Shown piece after piece: positions 1 to 5,995 of a DNA stretch of 8,662 nt; positions within the stretch are counted from its first letter, which is position 1; every line of letters starts with the position of its first letter. The stretch covers positions 1 through 8,662 of the forward strand of contig JAFSYZ010000250.1 of assembly GCA_017455785.1 (NCBI GenBank), written 5' to 3'. Below the pieces are notes generated by a model, which had not been told where the DNA came from, did not search any database, and saw only the letters and a list, made by a program, of their open reading frames with translations. Source of the stretch: Candidatus Methanomethylophilaceae archaeon. GTDB taxonomy: Archaea; Thermoplasmatota; Thermoplasmata; Methanomassiliicoccales; Methanomethylophilaceae. The position numbers were made by a program, and so were the translations under genes.

Positions 1-3
1 AAT

Positions 4-276
4 ATGGACAGATATTCCATATTCGCTATTGTCATCGTCATCATACTGATACTATTATCATCATTACATATTCCAGATGATGAGGAATCGATAATCGGAT
101 TCGCTGATGATATCCATCAAAACGATAATGGTTTCATATTCTTCATAAATGACAGTGAAGGGAATTCGATAAGATCATTCTCCAATGAAATGCCTGATGA
201 TTCATTGCATTCATTCTGTGGAAGATATTCTGAGGATGGTAATATCTTCTTCATATCGAAGATCAATGATTATTGA
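4..276 (+). CDS. Small membrane-anchored protein, possible OB-fold domain
   Basis: The 90-residue product starts with a short basic/polar stretch, then a strongly hydrophobic helix at residues 6-21 (rich in Ile, Val and Leu), then an acidic soluble part. The helix looks like an uncleaved signal anchor, which would place the C-terminal domain outside the membrane. The soluble part (about residues 30-88) alternates short beta-like stretches with turns: an I-I-G-F-A start, G-F-I-F-F-I-N-D followed by S-E-G, a central S-I-R-S-F strand, then a C-G-R-Y and an I-F-F-I-S-K-I strand. That order is typical of a minimal OB-fold, but this is pattern reading only. The gene is AT-rich compared with those to its right. 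The ATG lies 3 bases inside the window, so an upstream start cannot be excluded, although a signal-anchor helix at the very N-terminus suits this one. It ends by overlapping the convergent M20 gene. Function unknown. Confidence 0.6.
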   Translation: MDRYSIFAIVIVIILILLSSLHIPDDEESIIGFADDIHQNDNGFIFFINDSEGNSIRSFSNEMPDDSLHSFCGRYSEDGNIFFISKINDY

Positions 277-1492
277 TGCATAATTCATTGAATAATCTGA
301 AGAATACTTTCGCATCCGTCATGATGTTACTAATAAGAACGTATTCATTCGGTTTATGGAGGGAATCGCCTTCACTGGACCATGCATATGCATTGATTCC
401 TTTTTTCCTGAAGAAATTGGCGCATGTACCTCCTCCTATCCCTGCTTCTTTGACCGTTCTACCGGTGATCTCCGATATCGATCTCTTAAGTGAATCGTAT
501 TCATAGGTTCCAGTGGAAGAGGAGGGGCCCGAGGCTAATCTTTGAACTACATCCACAGATATCTTCGCACCTGTTCTTTTTGAACGTTCTTCAGCGACAT
601 CCTTCACATAGGATATGATATCCTCCAGATCGTATCCGGGCAGAATACGACAATCCATCCAGAATTCATCTCTTCCGGGTATCACATTGATATTGTCCGT
701 GGTCACGGATCTTCTGGTGGGTTCGAAGGTAGAACCGGTCGGTCTGAATATGGGATCCTTGTCGTTGTATCTTTCATACAATCCATCGACGAGATCGGTA
801 AGGAATCTTGCACCGATGCGATATGCGTTCAATCCCTTGTCAGGTGTGGAGCCATGTACCTGAATCCCTTCTACGGTGATCTTCAGCCAGAGTATGTTCT
901 TCTCGGAGATGTCTATGAATTCTCCGTTCGGACTTCCCCAATCGGGAACGAGGATGAAATCATCCTTACTGAACACTCCTTTATCAAGAAGATGGATAAT
1001 ACCATAGTTGCTGCCTGTTTCCTCATCTGCAACGAATGCTAGACCGATCGAGTATCCCTGCAATTCCACATCACCGATGAATCTGACGGAATACAATGCG
1101 GCGATCAATCCTTGTCCGTTATCTTCCGAACCGAGTCCGTATATCTTGTCGCCTTCTACGAACGCTTCGAAAGGCGGATGGTTCCATAGGAGAGGATCAC
1201 CGGGATGCACCGTGTCCATATGGGCTATGAGCCATACTGTACCCTTCTTCTTACCTTTCTTCAGGGCGATGACGTTGGATCTGAGGACATCCTCATCTTG
1301 TACATCCATACGTTCGACAGAATCAAAGAAATCCAAGTCCCTGAGGTATCCCTCTATCCAATCGGCACGTTCGGATTCTCCGGTCCCGTCATTCGCAGGA
1401 CCGATCCCAGGGATGCTCACTAACTTAGAGACATCCCTGATGATATCCTCTCTCGATCCATCGATCCTATCGAAGATATCTTTCGGTTCCAT
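263..1492 (-). CDS. M20-family zinc metallohydrolase (ArgE/DapE/carboxypeptidase-like)
   Basis: A cytosolic di-zinc amidohydrolase of the M20 peptidase family, which removes acyl groups from amino acids or cleaves short peptides. Counting from the ATG at 1492 (409 residues), the full ligand set is visible: H91 and D93 in A-H-M-D-T-V, bridging D124 in G-S-E-D-N-G-Q-G, catalytic E157 and ligand E158 in A-D-E-E-T-G, D184 in V-P-D-W-G, and H379 in L-H-K-P-N-E. H213 in V-H-G-S-T-P marks the inserted dimerisation domain (about residues 200-310). The E-D-N context of the bridging Asp, instead of the usual D-x-K-G, resembles uncharacterised archaeal M20 hydrolases of the MJ0457 type more than true ArgE or DapE, so the substrate is open. 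An in-frame TTG at 1510 has no Shine-Dalgarno; the ATG at 1492 is preceded by GAGGG, although only 3 nt away, and is preferred. It follows the thiolase by 34 bp without a visible promoter, so the two are probably co-transcribed. Confidence 0.9.
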   Translation of the reverse strand: MEPKDIFDRIDGSREDIIRDVSKLVSIPGIGPANDGTGESERADWIEGYLRDLDFFDSVERMDVQDEDVLRSNVIALKKGKKKGTVWLIAHMDTVHPGDPLLWNHPPFEAFVEGDKIYGLGSEDNGQGLIAALYSVRFIGDVELQGYSIGLAFVADEETGSNYGIIHLLDKGVFSKDDFILVPDWGSPNGEFIDISEKNILWLKITVEGIQVHGSTPDKGLNAYRIGARFLTDLVDGLYERYNDKDPIFRPTGSTFEPTRRSVTTDNINVIPGRDEFWMDCRILPGYDLEDIISYVKDVAEERSKRTGAKISVDVVQRLASGPSSSTGTYEYDSLKRSISEITGRTVKEAGIGGGTCANFFRKKGINAYAWSSEGDSLHKPNEYVLISNIMTDAKVFFRLFNELCINNH

Positions 1493-1526
1493 GTTCCCTC
1501 GATGTATCAATTAGGATATGAATCTA

Positions 1527-2705
1527 TCAACAGCGGCGGATGATCATGGTCACAGCGTTGCCTCCTCCGAGACACAATGTGCCCAATCCCACCTCTTTGT
1601 TCCTCTTCTGTAATGCATAGAGGAGTGTGGTCATGACACGGGCACCGGAACAGCCTATCGGGTGTCCGAGTGCGACGGCACCGCCGTTGACATTGAATAT
1701 CTCGTCAGGGACGTTCAGTTCCTTCTTCACAGCACAGGATGCCGTTGCGAACGCCTCGTTGTGCTCGAAGAGATCGATGTCATCGATGGTCATACCCGCC
1801 TTCTTCAGTACGTGCCTCGTTGTCGGGATGGGTGCTTCCATGATGTATTCCGGCAGCACCCCGCGTTCTCCATATGCCTCGATGGTGGCCAGGGGTTTCA
1901 GTCCGTGCTCCTTGGCGTATGAGGCCGATGCTATGACAAGTGCGGATGCGCCGTCACTCAGTTGGGAAGAGTTCCCTGCGGTGACCTTACCGTCCTGTTT
2001 GAATGCGGGTTTGAGTTTAGCCAATGCTTCAACGGATGTATCGGCCCTTATTCCCTCATCTTTATCGAATACGATCTCCTCTTTCTTCTGTTTGATTGTT
2101 ATGGGGAGGATCTCGTCCTTGAATGCACCGGATTCGGTGGCCTTGGCGGCCTTCATGTGACTCTGGTACGACAGTTCATCGGCCTCTTCCCTGGAGATGC
2201 CGAACCTGTCAGCGACGATCTCCCCGGTGAATCCCATGTGCTTGTCATTGAATATGTCCCAGAGTCCGTCATGGACCATTGAATCCTTGACGACCTGGTC
2301 GTTCATCCTGTATCCGAACCTTGCACCCGGCATGAGATACGGTGCACCGGACATCGATTCCATACCGCCTGCGACTATGCAGTCGTACTCTCCGGCTCTG
2401 ATAGCATCGGCAGCCAGCATCATGGCCTTCATACCGGAACCGCATACCGCGTTGACGGTGAAGGATCCGATCTCCACAGGGAGTCCCCCATGTACGGCCG
2501 CCTGTCTCGCAGGGTTCTGACCCAGACCGGCGGATATGACGTTGCCCATGATACATTCCTGGATATCTTCCGGTTGGACCCCGGCCCTCGAGACCGCTTC
2601 CCTGACGACCATCGCACCGAGGTCGGTCGCTTTGAAGTTTGAGAGGGTCTTTCCGTACTTTCCGATCGCTGTCCTGTTCGCACTGAGGATTACGACTTCA
2701 TCCAT
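1527..2705 (-). CDS. Acetyl-CoA C-acetyltransferase (bacterial-type biosynthetic thiolase)
   Basis: Condenses two acetyl-CoA to acetoacetyl-CoA, the entry to the mevalonate pathway for archaeal isoprenoid lipids; the reaction is reversible and could also run catabolically. The product is 392 residues, the normal length for bacterial AtoB/PhaA-type thiolases. All catalytic elements are intact: nucleophile C88 in N-A-V-C-G-S-G-M, H315-N316 in the H-N-E-A-F-A motif, H348 in G-H-P-I-G-C-S-G, and acid/base C378 in C-L-G-G-G-N-A. Spacing is nearly identical to the Zoogloea enzyme (C89, N316, H348, C378). Many archaea instead use a different thiolase in a complex with HMG-CoA synthase and a DUF35 protein; neither partner is adjacent here. 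The N-terminal M-D-E-V-V-I-L-S-A is a standard family start. There is no Shine-Dalgarno, and a TATA box about 30 bp upstream suggests a leaderless or nearly leaderless transcript. The M20 hydrolase gene follows. Confidence 0.94.
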   Translation of the reverse strand: MDEVVILSANRTAIGKYGKTLSNFKATDLGAMVVREAVSRAGVQPEDIQECIMGNVISAGLGQNPARQAAVHGGLPVEIGSFTVNAVCGSGMKAMMLAADAIRAGEYDCIVAGGMESMSGAPYLMPGARFGYRMNDQVVKDSMVHDGLWDIFNDKHMGFTGEIVADRFGISREEADELSYQSHMKAAKATESGAFKDEILPITIKQKKEEIVFDKDEGIRADTSVEALAKLKPAFKQDGKVTAGNSSQLSDGASALVIASASYAKEHGLKPLATIEAYGERGVLPEYIMEAPIPTTRHVLKKAGMTIDDIDLFEHNEAFATASCAVKKELNVPDEIFNVNGGAVALGHPIGCSGARVMTTLLYALQKRNKEVGLGTLCLGGGNAVTMIIRRC

Positions 2706-2753
2706 GTTATCAGGTGCGTTTACTATGCCTGATTTATATAATATTGTCGATGT
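2706..2753 (-). promoter_or_regulatory. Promoter of the thiolase-M20 unit (TATA box at 2732-2741)
   Basis: The 48-bp gap between tiaS and the thiolase holds the minus-strand sequence TTATATAAAT (2741-2732), a good match to the archaeal TATA consensus. With the usual spacing of about 25-27 bp, transcription would start near 2710, roughly 5 nt before the ATG at 2705. No Shine-Dalgarno is seen in that gap, consistent with a leaderless or almost leaderless message. This makes the thiolase independent of the operon upstream. Confidence 0.65.
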
Positions 2754-4076
2754 TCAATTACGACGATTAACGAATTCAACCGGTTGGACGACACCCATCC
2801 TCTGTAACGGTTTGGAGAGGTGGCGGCGTGCACATGTGGGCGGTTCGTACCATCCAGGGACAACCCATCTCATCCTGCTCTCGCGGACGGCATCCTTCTC
2901 CTTCGTGTGGCATCTCCTGCAACGGTATCCCTGATCCTTTCCGATGGATTCCATCTTGCGTCCGCATGACGGACACAGCGGATTCGACACCTTCACCATA
3001 TGTTCGCATACCGATATGACATTCAGTTTCTCCACGTTTAGGGTGCTAGGTGTCTCTCTGAACTCGCCCATCACTTGGATGGTGTCACCGGGTACGAGAT
3101 GATCGAATACCATTCTGAACTCTTTGGATGGTTCGTATGCGCCGCATGTGACCTTTCCGTATCTGGTGTCCATGTCGATGAACACATGTCCGCCTTCGAT
3201 ATGGCGTGCATATGACGATACGGTACCGCGGACCAGATACGACCTGTTCGGTATCAGTTCGTTATAATCTGATATGATGTGGTCATCCGTACCCTGATTT
3301 GTAAGGAATACGAACCATCTGTAGATGCTCTCAGTCTTCAGGGTACGGGATGCGGAGATCACATCCTCGATCACATCCCCTCTCAGTCCATAGAGGACTG
3401 GGCAGGGTGTTGCTGGGAACATAGCGACCTTGTTCTCCCTGTCCTCCCAACTGTTGAATGTTGTTGGGAATCCGTGCTCCATATCCCTAACAGAAATGGG
3501 ATCGAAGTCCCTGGGGGTGCCCCATCTGTCCCTCTGCCTGTAAGCCAACAGTTCGAACGTATGGTCGTTGGGTATCCAGGCGAGACCGCATGTGGCTCCG
3601 ATCAGTCCTCTGCCGTTGCCTATGGTGAATGTCAGAGCACCGATCCTTGACAGTTCGGCATCGATATCCTTCCTGTCCATGATGGTGGTCACTCCCCTTC
3701 TGTAGAATGAGGGGTCCGGTCTGACCGATGAGATCAATAATCCGGGATCGGCATCATCCTCGTGATACCTCTCCACCAACGGGATGAGCCTGTCCATTAT
3801 CTCCTTGTAGTCTGGTTCGTAATCATCCTTTGATTCGTAACAGTAGAAATCCTCGCCTTCCAGCATCCCGATGAATGTCCTTCTGCCGATACCGTGACCG
3901 AACTCCATGACCAGTGATCCATTCCCTCTGGTCTTCCACGGTACGGCAGGGTTGAGACGTACCAGACGCGGTAAACCGATCAGGTCCAGGTCACGCAATT
4001 CCCTGATGATCTCGGTACATAGGAACGTGGTGCAGTTGCCTTTGACAGAATCCGTATCATCGACGGCTACGAACAT
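2754..4076 (-). CDS. tiaS: tRNA(Ile2) 2-agmatinylcytidine synthetase TiaS
   Basis: Attaches agmatine to C34 of the CAU-anticodon tRNA-Ile with ATP, so that the tRNA reads AUA and not AUG; the pathway is the archaeal counterpart of bacterial TilS/lysidine. The 440 residues show the family order. An N-terminal kinase-like domain opens with V-D-D-T-D-S (residues 5-10) and G-N-C-T-T (13-17), where T16 corresponds by position to the autophosphorylated Thr18 of the Archaeoglobus enzyme. Next come a G-N-G-R-G-L-I-G-A motif (153-161), a ferredoxin-like middle part ending in F-L-T-N-Q-G-T-D-D-H (257-266), an OB-fold from about 275 to 356 (L-V-R-G-T-V start), and a zinc ribbon with C368-x2-C371 and C386-x2-C389. 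Length is slightly above the roughly 420 residues usual for the family. It is last in the rplX-pfdA-ftsY-tiaS operon, starting 4 bp after the ftsY stop without a clear Shine-Dalgarno, which suggests coupling to ftsY translation. Confidence 0.94.
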   Translation of the reverse strand: MFVAVDDTDSVKGNCTTFLCTEIIRELRDLDLIGLPRLVRLNPAVPWKTRGNGSLVMEFGHGIGRRTFIGMLEGEDFYCYESKDDYEPDYKEIMDRLIPLVERYHEDDADPGLLISSVRPDPSFYRRGVTTIMDRKDIDAELSRIGALTFTIGNGRGLIGATCGLAWIPNDHTFELLAYRQRDRWGTPRDFDPISVRDMEHGFPTTFNSWEDRENKVAMFPATPCPVLYGLRGDVIEDVISASRTLKTESIYRWFVFLTNQGTDDHIISDYNELIPNRSYLVRGTVSSYARHIEGGHVFIDMDTRYGKVTCGAYEPSKEFRMVFDHLVPGDTIQVMGEFRETPSTLNVEKLNVISVCEHMVKVSNPLCPSCGRKMESIGKDQGYRCRRCHTKEKDAVRESRMRWVVPGWYEPPTCARRHLSKPLQRMGVVQPVEFVNRRN

Positions 4077-4080
4077 CGGA

Positions 4081-5205
4081 TCATTCTTCGCTGAAGAGAC
4101 GGTCGATCATCCAATCGGCGTTGAACTTCACGATGTCGTCGTATTCCTGTCCGTTGCACACGAAGGCTATGGGTTTGCCGATGGTGTGTGCTATAGATAA
4201 TGCAGCACCGCCTTTGGAATCCGCATCGATTTTCGTCAGGATGATGGCATCCACACCTATAGCGTCATCGAAGGCCTTCGCCTGGACTACCGCATCGTTA
4301 CCTGCTAGGGAGTCCCCGACGAATATCTTCAGTGCGGGTTTGGATACCCTGACGATCTTCTTCATCTCATCGATGAGGTTGTTGTTGGTCTGCATACGTC
4401 CTGCTGTGTCAATGAGGACGGTATCGCGCATCTTCGCCTTGGCGTGCTCTATGGCATCGAATGCCACCGCGGCAGGGTCCGCATCCTGTGAATGCTTGAC
4501 GATCTTGCATCCCAGCTTGTCGGCATGGATCGAAAGTTGCTCTATGGCGCCTGCCCTGAAAGTGTCGCCTGCTGCGAGTACGACGGTGTGTCCGTTCTTC
4601 ATAAGACGGTTCGCTATCTTCGCGATAGCTGTGGTCTTACCGGTACCGTTGATACCTACGAACATGATCGCCGTGGGTCTCGACTGTTCCTCGAACCAGG
4701 CATCGAAGTCGAACTCGTTCAGTTTGAGGACGTTCCTGACCGCATCTTTGATGGAGAGCTCCACGATCTCCTCCAAGGTGTGATCATGGGAGTATTTCTT
4801 GTCCACGAGGTTCTTCTTCACGCCTTCCTTGATCTCCTCGACCACGGGAAGTGCTACATCAGCTTCAAGAAGTGCTATCTCCAGTTCCCACAGGAGTTCC
4901 TCCAGGTTGTTCTCCTTGATCTTCTTGCCGAAGAAGCTGTCCGTCAGCATCTGGTCGGGCTGTTTCTTGGAAGCCGATTTCTTGGATTCCTTCTCCAGCT
5001 TCTTCTGTTCCTTTCTGGAGAGCTCCTTCTTGGGCTCTTCTTTAGGCTGTTCCTGGACGGATGGTTCCGGTGCGGGGGCCGTTGTAGAAGGTGTAGGTGT
5101 AGTGGTTTGTACCTGAGGCTCTATTTTCTCCTCAGGGGTCTCGGCAATTTTGGCAGGGGCCTTCTTGAAGATCCCTTTCAGTTTCAATTTGAGGGAATCG
5201 AACAT
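4081..5205 (-). CDS. ftsY: Signal recognition particle receptor FtsY
   Basis: The SRP receptor GTPase; it pairs with SRP54 at the membrane and hands ribosome-nascent chain complexes to the Sec translocon. Counting from the ATG at 5205 (374 residues), a basic amphipathic N-terminus (F-D-S-L-K-L-K-L-K-G-I-F-K-K) fits membrane binding. It is followed by a low-complexity linker (about 18-82) that is first rich in Pro, Thr and Glu and then in Lys and Glu, the variable A region. The helical N domain runs from about 83 to 165, and the G domain carries G-I-N-G-T-G-K-T-T (184-192), D-T-F-R-A-G-A (214-220), D-T-A-G-R (266-270) and T-K-I-D (324-327). The in-frame TTG at 5214 sits inside the prefoldin gene end with no room for a ribosome site; AAGTGAG lies 9 nt before the ATG, which I chose. 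It starts 10 bp after the pfdA stop and is followed by tiaS after 4 bp. Confidence 0.95.
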   Translation of the reverse strand: MFDSLKLKLKGIFKKAPAKIAETPEEKIEPQVQTTTPTPSTTAPAPEPSVQEQPKEEPKKELSRKEQKKLEKESKKSASKKQPDQMLTDSFFGKKIKENNLEELLWELEIALLEADVALPVVEEIKEGVKKNLVDKKYSHDHTLEEIVELSIKDAVRNVLKLNEFDFDAWFEEQSRPTAIMFVGINGTGKTTAIAKIANRLMKNGHTVVLAAGDTFRAGAIEQLSIHADKLGCKIVKHSQDADPAAVAFDAIEHAKAKMRDTVLIDTAGRMQTNNNLIDEMKKIVRVSKPALKIFVGDSLAGNDAVVQAKAFDDAIGVDAIILTKIDADSKGGAALSIAHTIGKPIAFVCNGQEYDDIVKFNADWMIDRLFSEE

Positions 5206-5215
5206 GAGTATCAAC

Positions 5216-5632
5216 TCACTTCTGTCTTCTCTCGTATTCGCTCTGTATCGACACCGCTAAGGATCTGGCCCTGGAATCCGTCTCGTTGATGGCCTCGGAG
5301 AGCTTCTTGATGGCCTCCTGGACCTCCTCAGCGCTGGATTTCATGTATGCTGCCGCATCCTCGATGTCCATGTCGATGGATACCTTGTTGCCTATGCCCA
5401 CGATCGCTTTCCTCTCGGATGTGATCGTGGCCTTGACGAACGATGATGCTCCTGCAGGGACCAGGATCTCCTCGCCCTCCTTCGCTTTGGCGAAGGCATC
5501 GAGGGTACTGTGTGCCCTCAGGGTCTCTTCAAGGGAGAGCTGGAAGAATTTGAGCTGTTGCGTCATCGCATCCAATTGCATCTTGAGTGTCTCAAGAGTA
5601 GTCATTGCCTGACGGAGCTCATCGTCGTTCAT
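5216..5632 (-). CDS. pfdA: Prefoldin subunit alpha
   Basis: The alpha subunit of the hexameric (alpha2 beta4) co-chaperone that captures unfolded nascent proteins in the cytosol and passes them to the group II chaperonin (thermosome). The 138 residues have the expected plan: an N-terminal coiled-coil helix (about 1-45), a central beta-hairpin section with I-L-V-P-A-G (57-62) and the V-G-I-G-N-K-V strand turn, then a second coiled-coil helix (about 90-138) ending in a basic tail E-Y-E-R-R-Q-K. Length is normal for archaeal alpha subunits. The beta subunit gene is not in this window. The ATG lies 4 bp after the rplX stop, and GGAG on the minus strand at 5645-5642, inside the last codons of rplX, sits 9 nt before it, so translation is probably coupled. 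Position between LX and FtsY is the classical archaeal arrangement. Confidence 0.94.
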   Translation of the reverse strand: MNDDELRQAMTTLETLKMQLDAMTQQLKFFQLSLEETLRAHSTLDAFAKAKEGEEILVPAGASSFVKATITSERKAIVGIGNKVSIDMDIEDAAAYMKSSAEEVQEAIKKLSEAINETDSRARSLAVSIQSEYERRQK

Positions 5633-5636
5633 GTGT

Positions 5637-5867
5637 TCATTCTCCGGTCACTTTGTATTTGACGACGGGGTTCTCGATCTGGTCGTTGGAGATCTCTGAG
5701 ATCTCGTTGACGGTGATCTGCCACCTCTTGACCTTGTGCCTGCTGCCCATGGTGGAAACGATCTGCTCTTTGGCTGCAGCTTCGTTGTCCGCCGCGACCT
5801 CTACCGAGAAGGGCTGCTGACCCTGTCTTGCGTCTGCAAAGGAACCTGTAACGCGGAAACCTTTCAT
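5637..5867 (-). CDS. rplX: Large-subunit ribosomal protein LX (L18a/eL20 family)
   Basis: A small archaeal 50S protein of the LX / eukaryotic L18a (eL20) family. The 76-residue product starts M-K-G-F-R-V-T-G-S-F, a typical LX start, and contains the two-stranded pattern ending with H-K-V-K-R-W-Q-I-T-V and the closing V-V-K-Y-K-V. The length matches the single-domain archaeal LX. The reading frame stays open to 5966, but the extra 33 residues are not LX-like and would cross the promoter, so the ATG at 5867 is taken; AGGTAAT on the minus strand sits properly in front of it (AGGT at 5878-5875, 7 nt spacing). It is the first gene of the operon with pfdA, ftsY and tiaS. The genes for L31e, L39e and aIF6, which precede LX in many euryarchaea, are absent here; cdc48 lies upstream instead. 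The symbol rplX follows archaeal usage and is unrelated to bacterial L24. Confidence 0.93.
   Translation of the reverse strand: MKGFRVTGSFADARQGQQPFSVEVAADNEAAAKEQIVSTMGSRHKVKRWQITVNEISEISNDQIENPVVKYKVTGE
5642..5645 (-). promoter_or_regulatory. Ribosome binding site of pfdA inside the rplX end
   Basis: The minus strand reads GGAG 9 nt before the pfdA ATG. It lies within the penultimate codons of rplX, so the ribosome site of one gene is embedded in the coding end of the other. This supports the chosen pfdA start and translational coupling. Confidence 0.6.
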
Positions 5868-5874
5868 GATTATT

Positions 5875-5878
5875 ACCT
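5875..5878 (-). promoter_or_regulatory. Ribosome binding site of rplX (LX)
   Basis: AGGT, within AGGTAAT on the minus strand, close to the archaeal consensus AGGTGAT, lies 7 nt before the ATG at 5867. It decides the start against the longer open frame. Confidence 0.65.
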
Positions 5879-5916
5879 GTCTGAGTGGAACTCCATGTAT
5901 TTGATAAAGCTTTTGG

Positions 5917-5924
5917 TTATATAG
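5917..5924 (-). promoter_or_regulatory. TATA box of the rplX-pfdA-ftsY-tiaS operon
   Basis: The minus strand reads CTATATAA at 5924-5917. Usual spacing puts the transcription start near 5893-5897, giving a leader of roughly 28 nt that contains the rplX ribosome site. No other TATA-like sequence is seen in the short gaps further down the operon, so this is probably its main promoter. Confidence 0.65.
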
Positions 5925-5934
5925 AAGGGGGGAC

Positions 5935-5977
5935 GAGGTGCCCCGATGATCTCGAAAACAGACCATTTTGGCACCTC
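5935..5977. repeat. 8-bp perfect inverted repeat between cdc48 and rplX promoter
   Basis: GAGGTGCC at 5935-5942 is repeated as its reverse complement GGCACCTC at 5970-5977, with 27 bp between. It lies after the cdc48 stop (5996-5998) and ends about 10 bp upstream of the rplX TATA box. It could be a stem at the 3' end of the cdc48 message or an operator for the ribosomal operon. There is no T-run right after it on the minus strand, so it is not a typical archaeal terminator. Confidence 0.5.
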
Positions 5978-5995
5978 TGGGTATGTATTATGGGT

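Noticed and set aside
1493..1510. TTG start of the M20 hydrolase
   Set aside because: No ribosome site precedes the TTG; the ATG six codons later is preceded by GAGGG and gives a normal family N-terminus.
5206..5214. TTG start of FtsY
   Set aside because: It lies directly after the prefoldin stop with no room for a ribosome site; the ATG three codons on has AAGTGAG at 9 nt.
5868..5966. N-terminal extension of LX by 33 residues
   Set aside because: The extra residues are not LX-like, would span the TATA box, and the ATG at 5867 has a proper ribosome site and the usual LX start.
5943..5969. AAAA / TTTT pairing inside the inverted-repeat spacer as a terminator hairpin
   Set aside because: Only four A-T pairs with a 7-nt loop; too weak to call a hairpin.
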